DNA of 16,758 bases from TMED27 sp964351195 (GTDB lineage: Bacteria > Pseudomonadota > Alphaproteobacteria > Micavibrionales > Micavibrionaceae), in the NCBI GenBank assembly GCA_964351195.1, contig CAYGNI010000038.1, positions 1 to 16,758 of the forward strand, read 5' to 3'. Positions 1 to 6,881 of the stretch are shown here, piece by piece. Below the pieces are notes generated by a model. It worked only from the letters and a program-made list of their open reading frames with translations. It made no database searches and was not told the origin of the DNA. How positions within the stretch are numbered: the first letter of the stretch is position 1; each line of letters starts with the position of its first letter. The position numbers were made by a program, and so were the translations under genes.

Positions 1-94
1 TCACCGCCGCCATCACGACATCTTCAATCGCCCGCCCCCCGCAGCACGCAGGATCAGCGACAAAATAAACAGAAAGATCGAGCTTTTTTCTCAC
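1..94 (-). CDS. thiE: Thiamine-phosphate synthase-like, N-terminal fragment
   Basis: Only the first 31 codons are in the window; the gene runs off the left edge. The start is GTG at 94-92, because an in-frame TAA lies four codons upstream and the only nearby ATG (102) is in another frame and stops after three codons. The peptide reads roughly KLDLSVYFVADP, then a Cys-Cys-Gly-Gly-Arg turn, then IEDVVMAAV. This matches the first beta strand and first helix of ThiE-type TIM barrels, where a 'LYLVTDP..C.GR..e.VV.AAv' pattern is usual. ThiE joins the pyrimidine and thiazole halves to make thiamine phosphate in the cytoplasm. It begins 16 bases after the stop of sucA, whose product needs thiamine diphosphate, so co-transcription would make sense. 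The conserved GGVTxVQLR and phosphate-binding motifs lie outside the window, so the call rests on a short stretch. Confidence 0.55.
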   Translation of the reverse strand, partial: MRKKLDLSVYFVADPACCGGRAIEDVVMAAV

Positions 95-110
95 GAAAAC
101 ATCTTACGCG

Positions 111-3026
111 CTATTCAACGCTCAGCGCTTCATTAATCAGCTCAGCCTGCTCTTTTTGGTGACGAGACATCAATCCCGTCGCAGGCGCAGCCCCAGCCTT
201 ACGCCCAACATATTGCGGACGACCGGCTTTGTGTTCAAGCTTGGTCAGAACATTTTCAATCCGGCGATCAACGAATTGCCATGCGCCCTGGTTCTCAGGC
301 TCTTCCTGACACCAGATAACATCCGCGTTTTTATTTGCAGAAATCTCCTCTGCCAAAGCGATGCTCGGGAACGGATAAAGCTGCTCCAAACGCAAAATAC
401 GAACATCATAGATTTCACGCTCACGGCGCTCTGCAAGCAAATCATAATAAAGTTTACCCGTACACAAAATCACGCGCTTAATCTTATCCGGCGCCACAAG
501 TTTTTCACGATCATCATCCCACAAGATTCGATGGAATGTGCTCTGCTCCGTAAACATATCAATCGTGGACACAGCCAATTTATGACGAAGCAGAGATTTC
601 GGCGTAAACACAATCAACGGTTTGCGGAAATCACGGTGCATCTGACGGCGCAAAACGTGGAAGAAATTCGCAGGCGTCGTACAGTTACAAATCTGCCAGT
701 TATCTTCCGCACACATTTGCAGATAACGTTCTGGTCGCGCTGAAGAGTGCTCCGGCCCCTGCCCTTCATAACCATGCGGCAACAGCATCACAAGGCCGGA
801 CATCCGTAACCACTTACTCTCACCGGAGGAAATGAACTGATCGATCATAACCTGCGCACCGTTGGAGAAATCACCAAACTGCGCCTCCCAAATCGTCAGA
901 GATTTCGGTTCAGCCAAGGAATATCCGTATTCAAACCCTAATACTGCCATTTCGGACAATGGCGAGTCATGCGCTTCAAACTTGGGCTGGTCTTCGGCAA
1001 TATGCTGTAAAGGAACATATTTCTCTTCATTTTCCTGATCATACCAAATCGCATGACGATGCGAAAATGTGCCTCGTCCGACGTCCTGACCTGACAGGCG
1101 CACGGCAAACCCTTCATTCAAAAGCGTCCCATAGGCAAGAGACTCACCCATAGCCCAATCAAAATCTTCTCCGGTTTCCATCATCTTCGCACGCGCTTCA
1201 ATGACGCGCTTTAACTTTTTATTGATGTTGAAATCCGCAGGAATATCAGTAAGCACTTTACCGACTTTTTGCAGCACATCTTTTTTAACGGACGTCTCAC
1301 CACGGTTTGGCCCCTCGGGCATAACCTTCATGCCCTCCCAAGCACCGCCAAGGAAATCAGCCTGATTGGGCTTATAGCTTTCCGTTGCCTTGAAAGCCTC
1401 TTCCAGATAATCATTAAACTCCTGCACCATCGCTTCAGCTTCGTCCTGCGTCACAACGCGTTCAGCCACAAGCTGGTTTGTGTATTTGGTCAGCGCAGTT
1501 TCCTGGGTCGCAATTTTTTTGTACATCAAAGGTTGCGTAAACGCAGGCTCATCACCTTCATTGTGACCAAAGCGGCGGTAACAATACATATCAATCACAA
1601 CATCGCGCTTGAACTTTTGACGGAACTCCGTCGCGATGCGCGCTACATGGACAACCGCTTCAGGGTCATCACCATTCACATGAAAAATCGGCGCCGCCAG
1701 CATTTTTGCAACATCCGTAGAATAAGGGCCAGAGCGTGAGAATTTCGGCATCGTCGTAAAGCCGATCTGGTTATTGATCACGATGTGAACCGTTCCGCCA
1801 ACGCGGTAACCGGGCAGCTCTGAAATCATCAGCGTTTCCGCCGTAATCCCCTGCCCCGCAAAGGCTGCATCCCCATGTAAAATGAGTGGCAGCACGGAAA
1901 CGGATTGAATATCATTGCGCTGCACCTGTTTCGCGCGCACTTTTCCGATCACAACCGGGTTGACGAATTCAAGATGAGACGGGTTCGCCGTCAACGAGAG
2001 GTGAATTTTATTCCCGTCAAAATCACGGTCACTCGAAGTTCCCATGTGATACTTCACATCGCCGGACCCCAAAACATCATCCGGCGTTGTTGATTGCCCC
2101 TGAAACTCCGCAAAAATCGCAGTATAGGGCTTACCCATAACATTGGCCAGCACGTTCAAACGCCCGCGGTGTGCCATACCAATAACGATTTCCTCAAGGC
2201 CCATCTGCCCGCCGCGCTTCATGATCTGCTCAATAAGAGGAATAAGCGCTTCGCCGCCATCAACACCAAAACGCTTCGTGCCCGGATATTTCTTATGCAG
2301 GAATTGCTCAAATTTTTCCGCAGCAATCATACGCTGCAAAATGGCACGCTTCCCATTGACCGTAAATTCAGTTTTATTTTGCGGCTCTTCAATACGCTCT
2401 TGAATCCATGCCTTCTCTTCAGGGTCAGTCAGGTGCAGGAACTCAACACCGATTTTATTACAATAAGTGTGTTGTAAAATATCAACAATCTCGTTGAGCG
2501 TCGCGTAATCTTTACCTAGCACGCCATTGATAAAGATAGGGCGCGTAAAATCAGATGCCACAAATCCGTAATGCAGCGGATCAAGCTCCGGATGATCACC
2601 TTTATCTTTCAACTCCAGCGGGTCTAAATCCGCAAGCATGTGTCCGCGTGCACGATATGCGCGGATCAGCATCAGCGCGCGTATAGAGTCCATAGAGGCC
2701 TGTTTAACATCCTCTGGCGACAAAGCATCATTGGAGCGTCGACCGTAATTGACGTCCCCACCAACATTGTTAGAAACCTGCCCACCAATCTGGGTGGTTA
2801 CAGGACTGTTAAAGGCACGTGTGGATTGACGGTTTTCCTCCGGAGTCCAGCTCGCCCCAGTCAGCTCCTGCAAAAGCTCAAGCTCACTGCCGTTGAGCCC
2901 CTCAAAAAAGCTCTTCCAGCTCTGGTCAACATTTCCGGGATTAGAGAGATATTCACCGTAAAGATGTGCGATATATTCCGCATTGATGCCTGAAAGAAAC
3001 GTTGGATTGGGAGATTCTTGCGTCAT
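111..3026 (-). CDS. sucA: 2-oxoglutarate dehydrogenase E1 component
   Basis: This is the thiamine-diphosphate-dependent E1 subunit of the 2-oxoglutarate dehydrogenase complex. It decarboxylates 2-oxoglutarate and hands the succinyl group to the lipoyl domain of E2. The 971 residues are in the usual range (E. coli about 933, alphaproteobacteria slightly longer). Residues 10-45 form the N-terminal E1 motif (FLSGINAEYIAHLYGEYL). A Gly/Asn-rich linker follows at about 60-100. The catalytic core shows MAHRGRLN (His286), KYHMG (His327), SHLEF (351) and the cofactor site GDAAFAGQG (385) to NNQIGFTT (418). The transketolase-like beta domain and C-terminal domain follow and are complete, ending in GLMSRHQKEQ. 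The ATG at 3026 is preceded only by a weak AAGAAAG. It is the distal TCA gene of the suc cluster. Its usual partner sucB is not next to it; a thiE-like gene is. Confidence 0.98.
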   Translation of the reverse strand: MTQESPNPTFLSGINAEYIAHLYGEYLSNPGNVDQSWKSFFEGLNGSELELLQELTGASWTPEENRQSTRAFNSPVTTQIGGQVSNNVGGDVNYGRRSNDALSPEDVKQASMDSIRALMLIRAYRARGHMLADLDPLELKDKGDHPELDPLHYGFVASDFTRPIFINGVLGKDYATLNEIVDILQHTYCNKIGVEFLHLTDPEEKAWIQERIEEPQNKTEFTVNGKRAILQRMIAAEKFEQFLHKKYPGTKRFGVDGGEALIPLIEQIMKRGGQMGLEEIVIGMAHRGRLNVLANVMGKPYTAIFAEFQGQSTTPDDVLGSGDVKYHMGTSSDRDFDGNKIHLSLTANPSHLEFVNPVVIGKVRAKQVQRNDIQSVSVLPLILHGDAAFAGQGITAETLMISELPGYRVGGTVHIVINNQIGFTTMPKFSRSGPYSTDVAKMLAAPIFHVNGDDPEAVVHVARIATEFRQKFKRDVVIDMYCYRRFGHNEGDEPAFTQPLMYKKIATQETALTKYTNQLVAERVVTQDEAEAMVQEFNDYLEEAFKATESYKPNQADFLGGAWEGMKVMPEGPNRGETSVKKDVLQKVGKVLTDIPADFNINKKLKRVIEARAKMMETGEDFDWAMGESLAYGTLLNEGFAVRLSGQDVGRGTFSHRHAIWYDQENEEKYVPLQHIAEDQPKFEAHDSPLSEMAVLGFEYGYSLAEPKSLTIWEAQFGDFSNGAQVMIDQFISSGESKWLRMSGLVMLLPHGYEGQGPEHSSARPERYLQMCAEDNWQICNCTTPANFFHVLRRQMHRDFRKPLIVFTPKSLLRHKLAVSTIDMFTEQSTFHRILWDDDREKLVAPDKIKRVILCTGKLYYDLLAERREREIYDVRILRLEQLYPFPSIALAEEISANKNADVIWCQEEPENQGAWQFVDRRIENVLTKLEHKAGRPQYVGRKAGAAPATGLMSRHQKEQAELINEALSVE

Positions 3027-3049
3027 AATTGGGCAGCAGCTTTCTTCGT

Positions 3050-3063
3050 TAGTGTTTGCACTA
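3050..3063. promoter_or_regulatory. Inverted repeat in the sucA leader
   Basis: TAGTG-TTTG-CACTA is a perfect 5-bp inverted repeat 23 bases before the sucA start. On the minus strand it can be extended by two more pairs across a one-base bulge. It could be an operator or a small leader hairpin. No T-run follows, so it is not a terminator. The 87-bp gap (3027-3113) holds no other clear element; a possible minus-strand promoter (TTGATT, 17 bp, TTACTG) is weak. Confidence 0.3.
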
Positions 3064-3113
3064 CGCAGTAAACCAGAAAAGCAGGGAAAATCAAGAGTCC
3101 AAAGCTCTATATT

Positions 3114-3680
3114 TTAGACGCATGCCCGTCCGATACGAGCAGCAATCTCGTTAATCGCCTTACGCTCATGAGGACTAATATACAAAAATTCATCAAACGA
3201 GCGCACACGCGGCTGATGCTTTTTAGTCTGCACCACGTAAAAAAAGTAACTCATATAAAGCTGAGCCTTTTCGATGATTGACAAATCAGTGCTCTGCTCG
3301 CGAAACGCCAAAGCAACAGCCTCGGCAATCTCCATGAGACGCCGCGCATAGGCTTTTACTTCTTTTTCATCAACAAAGTCACGCAACATTCCCACCGCCA
3401 TTTCGCAATCTTGCGGAACATCCTCAAGCGTGTCGGCCCAGCCCGGCCATTTATCTTTTTGCGCCAGCGTATCAGCCATGATGTATTGGAGAAGCTCGGA
3501 GCCAAACACCTCACCCGAAAACCCATGTATTAGGCTTTCCAGAACTGCCAACTCTGAATCATCCGCATCATCGCCGCCAGAGCTGTCACTTTTGCTAACC
3601 CAAAGCCCTACACGGTAAGGAAGACTGGAAATCAGGGATCGCTGCGCATCACTCATCTGGTCAAGTACTGTCATGACCAT
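3114..3680 (-). CDS. Conserved-looking hypothetical protein
   Basis: I do not recognise a named family. From the ATG at 3680 the product has 188 residues; a second ATG lies two codons later at 3674, and an upstream in-frame TTG (3710) is less likely. It is soluble and mostly helical, with no signal peptide or membrane segment. The N-terminus (MSDAQRSLISSLPYRVGLWVS) is followed by an acidic Ser/Gly/Asp stretch (SDSSGGDDADD) and then a helical part. The end is basic and polar (SPHERKAINEIAARIGRACV). Proteins starting with a similar 'LISSLPYRVGLWVS.SD..GGDDAD' segment are, to my recollection, uncharacterised alphaproteobacterial proteins. It lies 75 bases after the microprotein gene and 87 bases before sucA on the same strand. 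A hairpin pair sits just ahead of the start and there is no good ribosome-binding site directly before either ATG. Confidence 0.75.
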   Translation of the reverse strand: MVMTVLDQMSDAQRSLISSLPYRVGLWVSKSDSSGGDDADDSELAVLESLIHGFSGEVFGSELLQYIMADTLAQKDKWPGWADTLEDVPQDCEMAVGMLRDFVDEKEVKAYARRLMEIAEAVALAFREQSTDLSIIEKAQLYMSYFFYVVQTKKHQPRVRSFDEFLYISPHERKAINEIAARIGRACV

Positions 3681-3692
3681 GATCGTACACGC

Positions 3693-3731
3693 AAAACACC
3701 CCTGCCTCAAGCGGGGGAATTACCATCCCGC
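3693..3731 (-). promoter_or_regulatory. Two mutually exclusive hairpins ahead of the 3114-3680 gene
   Basis: Read on the minus strand, GCGGG (3731-3727) can pair with CCCGC (3715-3711). The same CCCCCGC run can instead pair with GGCAGGGG (3706-3699) to give a six-pair stem with a bulged A, followed by TGTTTT. The two folds compete, and the second resembles a weak terminator that also hides the only GAGG/AGGGG purine run before the gene. This is the layout of an attenuator or translational switch, seen only by eye. Confidence 0.3.
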
Positions 3732-3755
3732 GCGAATATATAATGTATTTAGGAA

Positions 3756-3875
3756 TTAGAATGGAATGACTGAGTCTATCCAATACCACAGATTATTAGG
3801 AACATTCGTATCAACAATCACATAAGCCTGTATCAAAGCTCCAAATGTCATAGCTCCGTAGATATAGTTTGCCAT
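3756..3875 (-). CDS. 39-residue hydrophobic microprotein
   Basis: ATG at 3875-3873 opens a 39-codon frame ending in TAA at 3758-3756. A good ribosome-binding site (GGAGAG) stands six bases before the ATG. Residues 4-22 (YIYGAMTFGALIQAYVIV and the next residue) are hydrophobic and could span a membrane. A short polar turn (DTNVPNN) follows, then two Trp (30 and 32) and a hydrophobic end, IPF. It has no Cys, Lys or Arg. I recognise no family. The frame sits in a 420-bp AT-rich gap between the DUF4174 gene and the 3114-3680 gene, behind a promoter-like sequence, an inverted repeat and a terminator-like hairpin. The evidence for a real gene is the strong ribosome-binding site, the clean length and the leader; homology is untested. 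Confidence 0.55.
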   Translation of the reverse strand: MANYIYGAMTFGALIQAYVIVDTNVPNNLWYWIDSVIPF

Positions 3876-3899
3876 TTTTACTCTCCATCCTTGTTGGTC

Positions 3900-3919
3900 A
3901 AAAAAGCCTATAGAAGGCT
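3900..3919 (-). terminator. Small intrinsic-terminator or attenuator hairpin
   Basis: On the minus strand AGCCT-TCTAT-AGGCT is followed directly by TTTTTT. The stem is only 5 bp, but the U-run is good. It lies 25 bases upstream of the microprotein start. It could end transcripts coming from sucCD and the DUF4174 gene, or act as an attenuator if transcription starts near 3960. Confidence 0.45.
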
Positions 3920-3935
3920 ATTTATGCAGAAATAA

Positions 3936-3964
3936 TATGCAAACTATATACCAGTTTTTGCATA
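3936..3964. promoter_or_regulatory. Inverted repeat TATGCAAA / TTTGCATA
   Basis: Perfect 8-bp arms at 3936-3943 and 3957-3964 are separated by 13 bases and placed around the expected transcription start of the microprotein leader. A further direct copy, TTTATGCA, is at 3921-3928; it pairs equally well with TGCATAAA at 3959-3966. Three copies of the same hexamer in 45 bases suggest an operator or alternative leader folds. Confidence 0.35.
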
Positions 3965-3966
3965 AA

Positions 3967-3996
3967 GATATAGAGTAGAATAACGTTTGTTTTCAA
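3967..3996 (-). promoter_or_regulatory. Candidate promoter for the microprotein leader
   Basis: On the minus strand TTGAAA (3996-3991) is followed after 18 bases by TATATC (3972-3967). This fits a sigma-70 type promoter with a start near 3960, about 85 bases before the microprotein ATG. The -10 matches the consensus in four of six positions, so the call is tentative. Confidence 0.35.
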
Positions 3997-4030
3997 TGGA
4001 TTAGAATGAAATTAATGCCATTTCTTGAGT

Positions 4031-4043
4031 GGTAAATTTTACC
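4031..4043. repeat. 13-bp palindrome downstream of the DUF4174 gene
   Basis: GGTAAA-T-TTTACC is a perfect palindrome about 60 bases beyond the DUF4174 stop. There is no T-run next to it, so an operator-like site is as likely as a transcript end. A second short inverted repeat, AGGAA/TTCCT, lies nearby at about 4059-4073. Confidence 0.25.
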
Positions 4044-4099
4044 GATAGCAGAATTAGGAGGAATCTTTTTCCTTTAATGCCCTCGATTTCAAGAGGCGC

Positions 4100-4591
4100 T
4101 TACTTAGCGGCTTCCATCTCACGTATACGCATCGGCATCTCATCAATCACGTCAAAAATTGCCTGCGGCTCTACAAGATCAAGCCACACATTTTTGACTT
4201 CGCCATCCAAGCCCACCAGCACAACGGAAAACACATTATTGTCGGTTTGCAGTTGCTCTTCCATGAAACTCTGCTCTGGCGCGTCCATGTCATACCAACC
4301 GCCGTAATCAAAATTGGACAAGGATTCCACTTCAAATAAATTATCTTCACGGAAACGTAAAACTGCGACCTGACGGTCCAAAAGCCCACCCTGCGCGTTC
4401 TGCAGCTCGATCAACTGTTCATCTGCCAAAGGCTCATCGCGGTTGCCCGTAATCACGAGCACCCGCGCCCGCCACTGCAACTTGTCAAACACAGGATCAA
4501 ACTCTTGCGCGTGAACACTCAAACTGCCAAACAGCAAAAAGGCAGCACCGAGAACAACGCCGCCTTTAAGAATAGTCTTAAGAACAAACAT
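4100..4591 (-). CDS. Exported DUF4174-family protein
   Basis: The 163-residue product has a clear signal peptide: a Lys-containing start, a hydrophobic core (residues 10-22) and a probable signal peptidase I site VHA|QE after residue 28. The mature part is about 135 residues. It begins with a 'LQWRARVLVITG' strand, has an 'LLDRQVAVLRF' strand, a 'VFSVVLVGLDGEVK' strand and a helix ending in 'IDEMPMRIREM'. This order and the MPMR(r/i)xEM ending are characteristic of DUF4174 proteins, which have a thioredoxin-like fold and no assigned reaction. There is no CxxC motif and no cysteine, so thioredoxin-type redox activity is not expected. Its ATG follows the sucD stop with no gap, so it is very probably co-transcribed with sucCD. 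It should act in the periplasm. Confidence 0.85.
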   Translation of the reverse strand: MFVLKTILKGGVVLGAAFLLFGSLSVHAQEFDPVFDKLQWRARVLVITGNRDEPLADEQLIELQNAQGGLLDRQVAVLRFREDNLFEVESLSNFDYGGWYDMDAPEQSFMEEQLQTDNNVFSVVLVGLDGEVKNVWLDLVEPQAIFDVIDEMPMRIREMEAAK

Positions 4592-5467
4592 TTAAGCCGC
4601 CATCGCTTCCACGACCGCTTTTCCAAGGCCCGCCGGGCTCTCGGACACCGCAAACCCGGCATCCCGCATCGCTTTCATCTTCGCAGGCGCCGTATCATCC
4701 GCGCCGGAAATCAGCGCGCCGGCATGGCCCATACGCTTACCCGGAGGGGCAGTCGCACCGGCGATAAATCCGGCAATCGGCTTCTTGGTCTTAAGGCCTT
4801 TGTAATATTCAGCCGCTTCAATCTCTGCCGTCCCGCCGATCTCACCAATCATCAGGATCGCTTCGGTTTCCGGATCGTCCATGAACATTTCGATACAATC
4901 AATGAAATTCGTGCCGTTCACAGGGTCGCCGCCAATCCCGATACAGGTTGACTGCCCAAGACCGACCGCGCCCGTTTGCGCCACCGCTTCATAAGTCAAA
5001 GTGCCGGAACGAGACACAATCCCGACCTTCCCGCGCTTATGAATATGACCAGGCATAATCCCGATCTTACATTCATCCGGCGTGATAATGCCCGGGCAGT
5101 TCGGCCCGATCAAACGAGTCTTGGAACCTTCCAACGCCGCCTTAACCTTCACCATATCCAAAACAGGAATACCTTCGGTAATACAAATCGCCAGATCAAT
5201 CTCCGCTTCAATCGCTTCGATGATCGCCGCAGCCGCGAATGGAGGCGGAACATAAATCACGCTCGCGTTACAATCTGTCGCGTCTTTAGCTTCTTTCACA
5301 GTGTTAAATACTGGCAAGCCCAAATGCTCCTGCCCGCCTTTTTTCGGCGTCACACCGCCAACCATCTTGGTACCATAAGCAATCGCCTGCTCAGAATGGA
5401 AAGTCCCCTGCGCGCCGGTAAAGCCCTGGCAAATCACTTTTGTATCTTTGTTTACGAGTACTGACAT
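4592..5467 (-). CDS. sucD: Succinyl-CoA synthetase alpha subunit
   Basis: SucD with SucC converts succinyl-CoA, phosphate and a nucleoside diphosphate to succinate, CoA and a nucleoside triphosphate. The 291 residues are the normal length. The CoA-binding Rossmann half shows GFTGAQGTFHSEQA (15-28), and the TEGIPVLDM and GPNCPGIITP motifs follow. The ligase half shows SRSGTLTYE and the phosphohistidine loop GKRMGHAGA with His248. All key residues are present. The ATG (5467) abuts the sucC stop, and GGAGG eight bases before it, inside sucC, serves as ribosome-binding site. This implies translational coupling. Confidence 0.98.
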   Translation of the reverse strand: MSVLVNKDTKVICQGFTGAQGTFHSEQAIAYGTKMVGGVTPKKGGQEHLGLPVFNTVKEAKDATDCNASVIYVPPPFAAAAIIEAIEAEIDLAICITEGIPVLDMVKVKAALEGSKTRLIGPNCPGIITPDECKIGIMPGHIHKRGKVGIVSRSGTLTYEAVAQTGAVGLGQSTCIGIGGDPVNGTNFIDCIEMFMDDPETEAILMIGEIGGTAEIEAAEYYKGLKTKKPIAGFIAGATAPPGKRMGHAGALISGADDTAPAKMKAMRDAGFAVSESPAGLGKAVVEAMAA

Positions 5468-6676
5468 TTACGCTGCCTCCGCTTGCTTTGTTGCTTCCAC
5501 GACCTTCTTGGCCGCATCATCCAGATTGTCTGCAGAAATAATCGGCAAGCCTGAACCCGCCATCAATTCCTTACCCTTTTGAACGTTTGTTCCTTCAAGG
5601 CGCACAACCAAAGGCACTTTCAAATTCACCTCTTTCGCCGCCGCGATCACACCTTGCGCGATCACATCACATTTCATGATACCGCCAAAGATATTCACCA
5701 GAATACCTTTCACGTTAGGATCAGAGAGAATGATTTTGAACGCCGTTGTCACGCGCTCGGCTGTTGCACCGCCGCCAACATCCAGGAAATTCGCAGGCTC
5801 ACCGCCATACAGCTTGATGATATCCATCGTCGACATCGCCAGCCCCGCACCATTAACCATACAGCCGATATTGCCATCCAGACGCACATACGAAAGCTCA
5901 TTATCCGCCGCGATTTTCTCGTTCTCGTCTTCTTCACTTTCATCGCGCAGCGCCTGAATATCAGGATGGCGATACAGCGCATTGGAATCGAAATTGAACT
6001 TCGCATCCAGCGCCATCACTTCGTCGCCCGCCAAAATCATCGGATTAATCTCAACGATAGACGCATCAAGCTCGATATAGCACTTATAGAGGTTCTTGAA
6101 GAACGGAATGGAGCTGTCTTTCGCTTTACCCGTAAGCTTCAACGCATCCGCAAGCTTGCCCGCATCTGCGTCCGTAATGCCGCCCACAGGGTCAATCGCA
6201 ACCTTCGTAATCGCATCCGGATTCTCATGCGCGACTTCTTCGATATCCATGCCGCCTTCGGTCGACACCATGAATGTCACTTTCGACGTTGCACGGTCCA
6301 AAAGCACAGAGCAGTAATATTCCTTTTCGATGTCCACACCGTCTGTCACATAAAGGCGCTGAACCTCTTTCCCTTCAGGGCCGGTTTGCTTGGTCACCAG
6401 CGTTTTGCCATACATCGCTTCCGCCGCTGCCTTAACATCGTCGATAGTTTTGCAAAGACGAACACCGCCCTTGCCTGATGGGTTATCGGTGAAATGCCCC
6501 GCGCCGCGTCCGCCGGCATGGATCTGCGCTTTCACAACAAACAGCTCCGTTCCGCCGGATTTCAGCTCTTCCGCTGCCTTTACGGCCTCATCGACATTCA
6601 TCGCGGGAATGCCTTTAGGGACGCTCACATCGTATTTTTCTAATAATTCTTTGGCTTGATATTCATGGATATTCAT
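5468..6676 (-). CDS. sucC: Succinyl-CoA synthetase beta subunit
   Basis: The 402-residue product starts with the standard MNIHEYQAKELL. An ATP-grasp domain fills about the first 245 residues, with KAQIHAGGRGAGH (49-61) for nucleotide contact and VEINP (208-212) for the metal. The CoA-ligase domain follows, with GNIGCMVNGAGLAM (269-282), DVGGGA and IFGGIMKCDVIA. The ATP or GTP preference cannot be read from this. It is the first gene of the sucCD block. GGAGAA stands about nine bases before the ATG at 6676. A second ATG is not used, since the conserved N-terminus starts here. In most alphaproteobacteria mdh lies directly upstream; here 4.7 kb of opposite-strand genes lie between. Confidence 0.98.
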   Translation of the reverse strand: MNIHEYQAKELLEKYDVSVPKGIPAMNVDEAVKAAEELKSGGTELFVVKAQIHAGGRGAGHFTDNPSGKGGVRLCKTIDDVKAAAEAMYGKTLVTKQTGPEGKEVQRLYVTDGVDIEKEYYCSVLLDRATSKVTFMVSTEGGMDIEEVAHENPDAITKVAIDPVGGITDADAGKLADALKLTGKAKDSSIPFFKNLYKCYIELDASIVEINPMILAGDEVMALDAKFNFDSNALYRHPDIQALRDESEEDENEKIAADNELSYVRLDGNIGCMVNGAGLAMSTMDIIKLYGGEPANFLDVGGGATAERVTTAFKIILSDPNVKGILVNIFGGIMKCDVIAQGVIAAAKEVNLKVPLVVRLEGTNVQKGKELMAGSGLPIISADNLDDAAKKVVEATKQAEAA

Positions 6677-6702
6677 GGAATTTCGTTCTCCAACCTTTGG
6701 TA

Positions 6703-6746
6703 AAATGAATCTACATCAATGGTTTATCCCCCTTGTGAATTCATTT
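6703..6746. promoter_or_regulatory. Inverted repeat upstream of sucC
   Basis: AAATGAATCTACA (6703-6715) and TGTGAATTCATTT (6734-6746) are inverted copies matching at 11 of 13 positions, 18 bases apart, 27-70 bases upstream of sucC. The right arm contains the perfect palindrome TGAATTCA. A dimeric regulator or a leader stem is possible. A weak promoter (TTGAAA, 17 bp, TAAACC) overlaps the right arm on the minus strand. Confidence 0.3.
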
Positions 6747-6840
6747 CAACCCGTAAATACGCCTGAAATCAAAAGAAACATTAACATTTCCTTAATTTTT
6801 ATCCTGTATTTTGCATAGTAAGAAAAACTAACAAAAATCA

Positions 6841-6855
6841 GGCCGAAAAACGGCC
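6841..6855. other. GGCCG/CGGCC hairpin in the divergent gap
   Basis: GGCCG-AAAAA-CGGCC forms a tight 5-bp stem 27 bases before the 558-aa gene. On the minus strand it is followed by TGATTTTTG, so it could stop antisense transcripts before they reach the sucC promoter. On the plus strand no T-run follows. The rest of the 205-bp divergent gap is AT-rich, with a poor plus-strand promoter candidate (TTAACA at 6781, 18 bp, TGTATT). Confidence 0.3.
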
Positions 6856-6860
6856 GGGCT

Positions 6861-6879
6861 TATAAAAAGAGAGTGTGTT
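6861..6879 (+). promoter_or_regulatory. Shared leader motif, copy 1
   Basis: TATAAAAAG-AGA-GTGTGTT stands three bases before the ATG of the 558-aa gene. Copy 2 (8613-8627) is TATAAAAAGTGTGTT, and copy 3 (9289-9295) keeps only AGTGTGT. In this copy GAGAG may serve as the ribosome-binding site. Confidence 0.4.
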
Positions 6880-6881
6880 AA

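Noticed and set aside
156..2993. Several long plus-strand open frames opposite sucA
   Set aside because: They are basic, Arg/His/Ile-rich shadow frames without ribosome-binding sites, lying over a clearly real, complete sucA.
5579..6478. 299-codon plus-strand frame opposite sucC
   Set aside because: It is a shadow of sucC; the translation is Arg/His-rich and resembles no protein.
6841..6855. Plus-strand terminator before the 558-aa gene
   Set aside because: No T-run follows on the plus strand and no plus-strand gene lies upstream of it.
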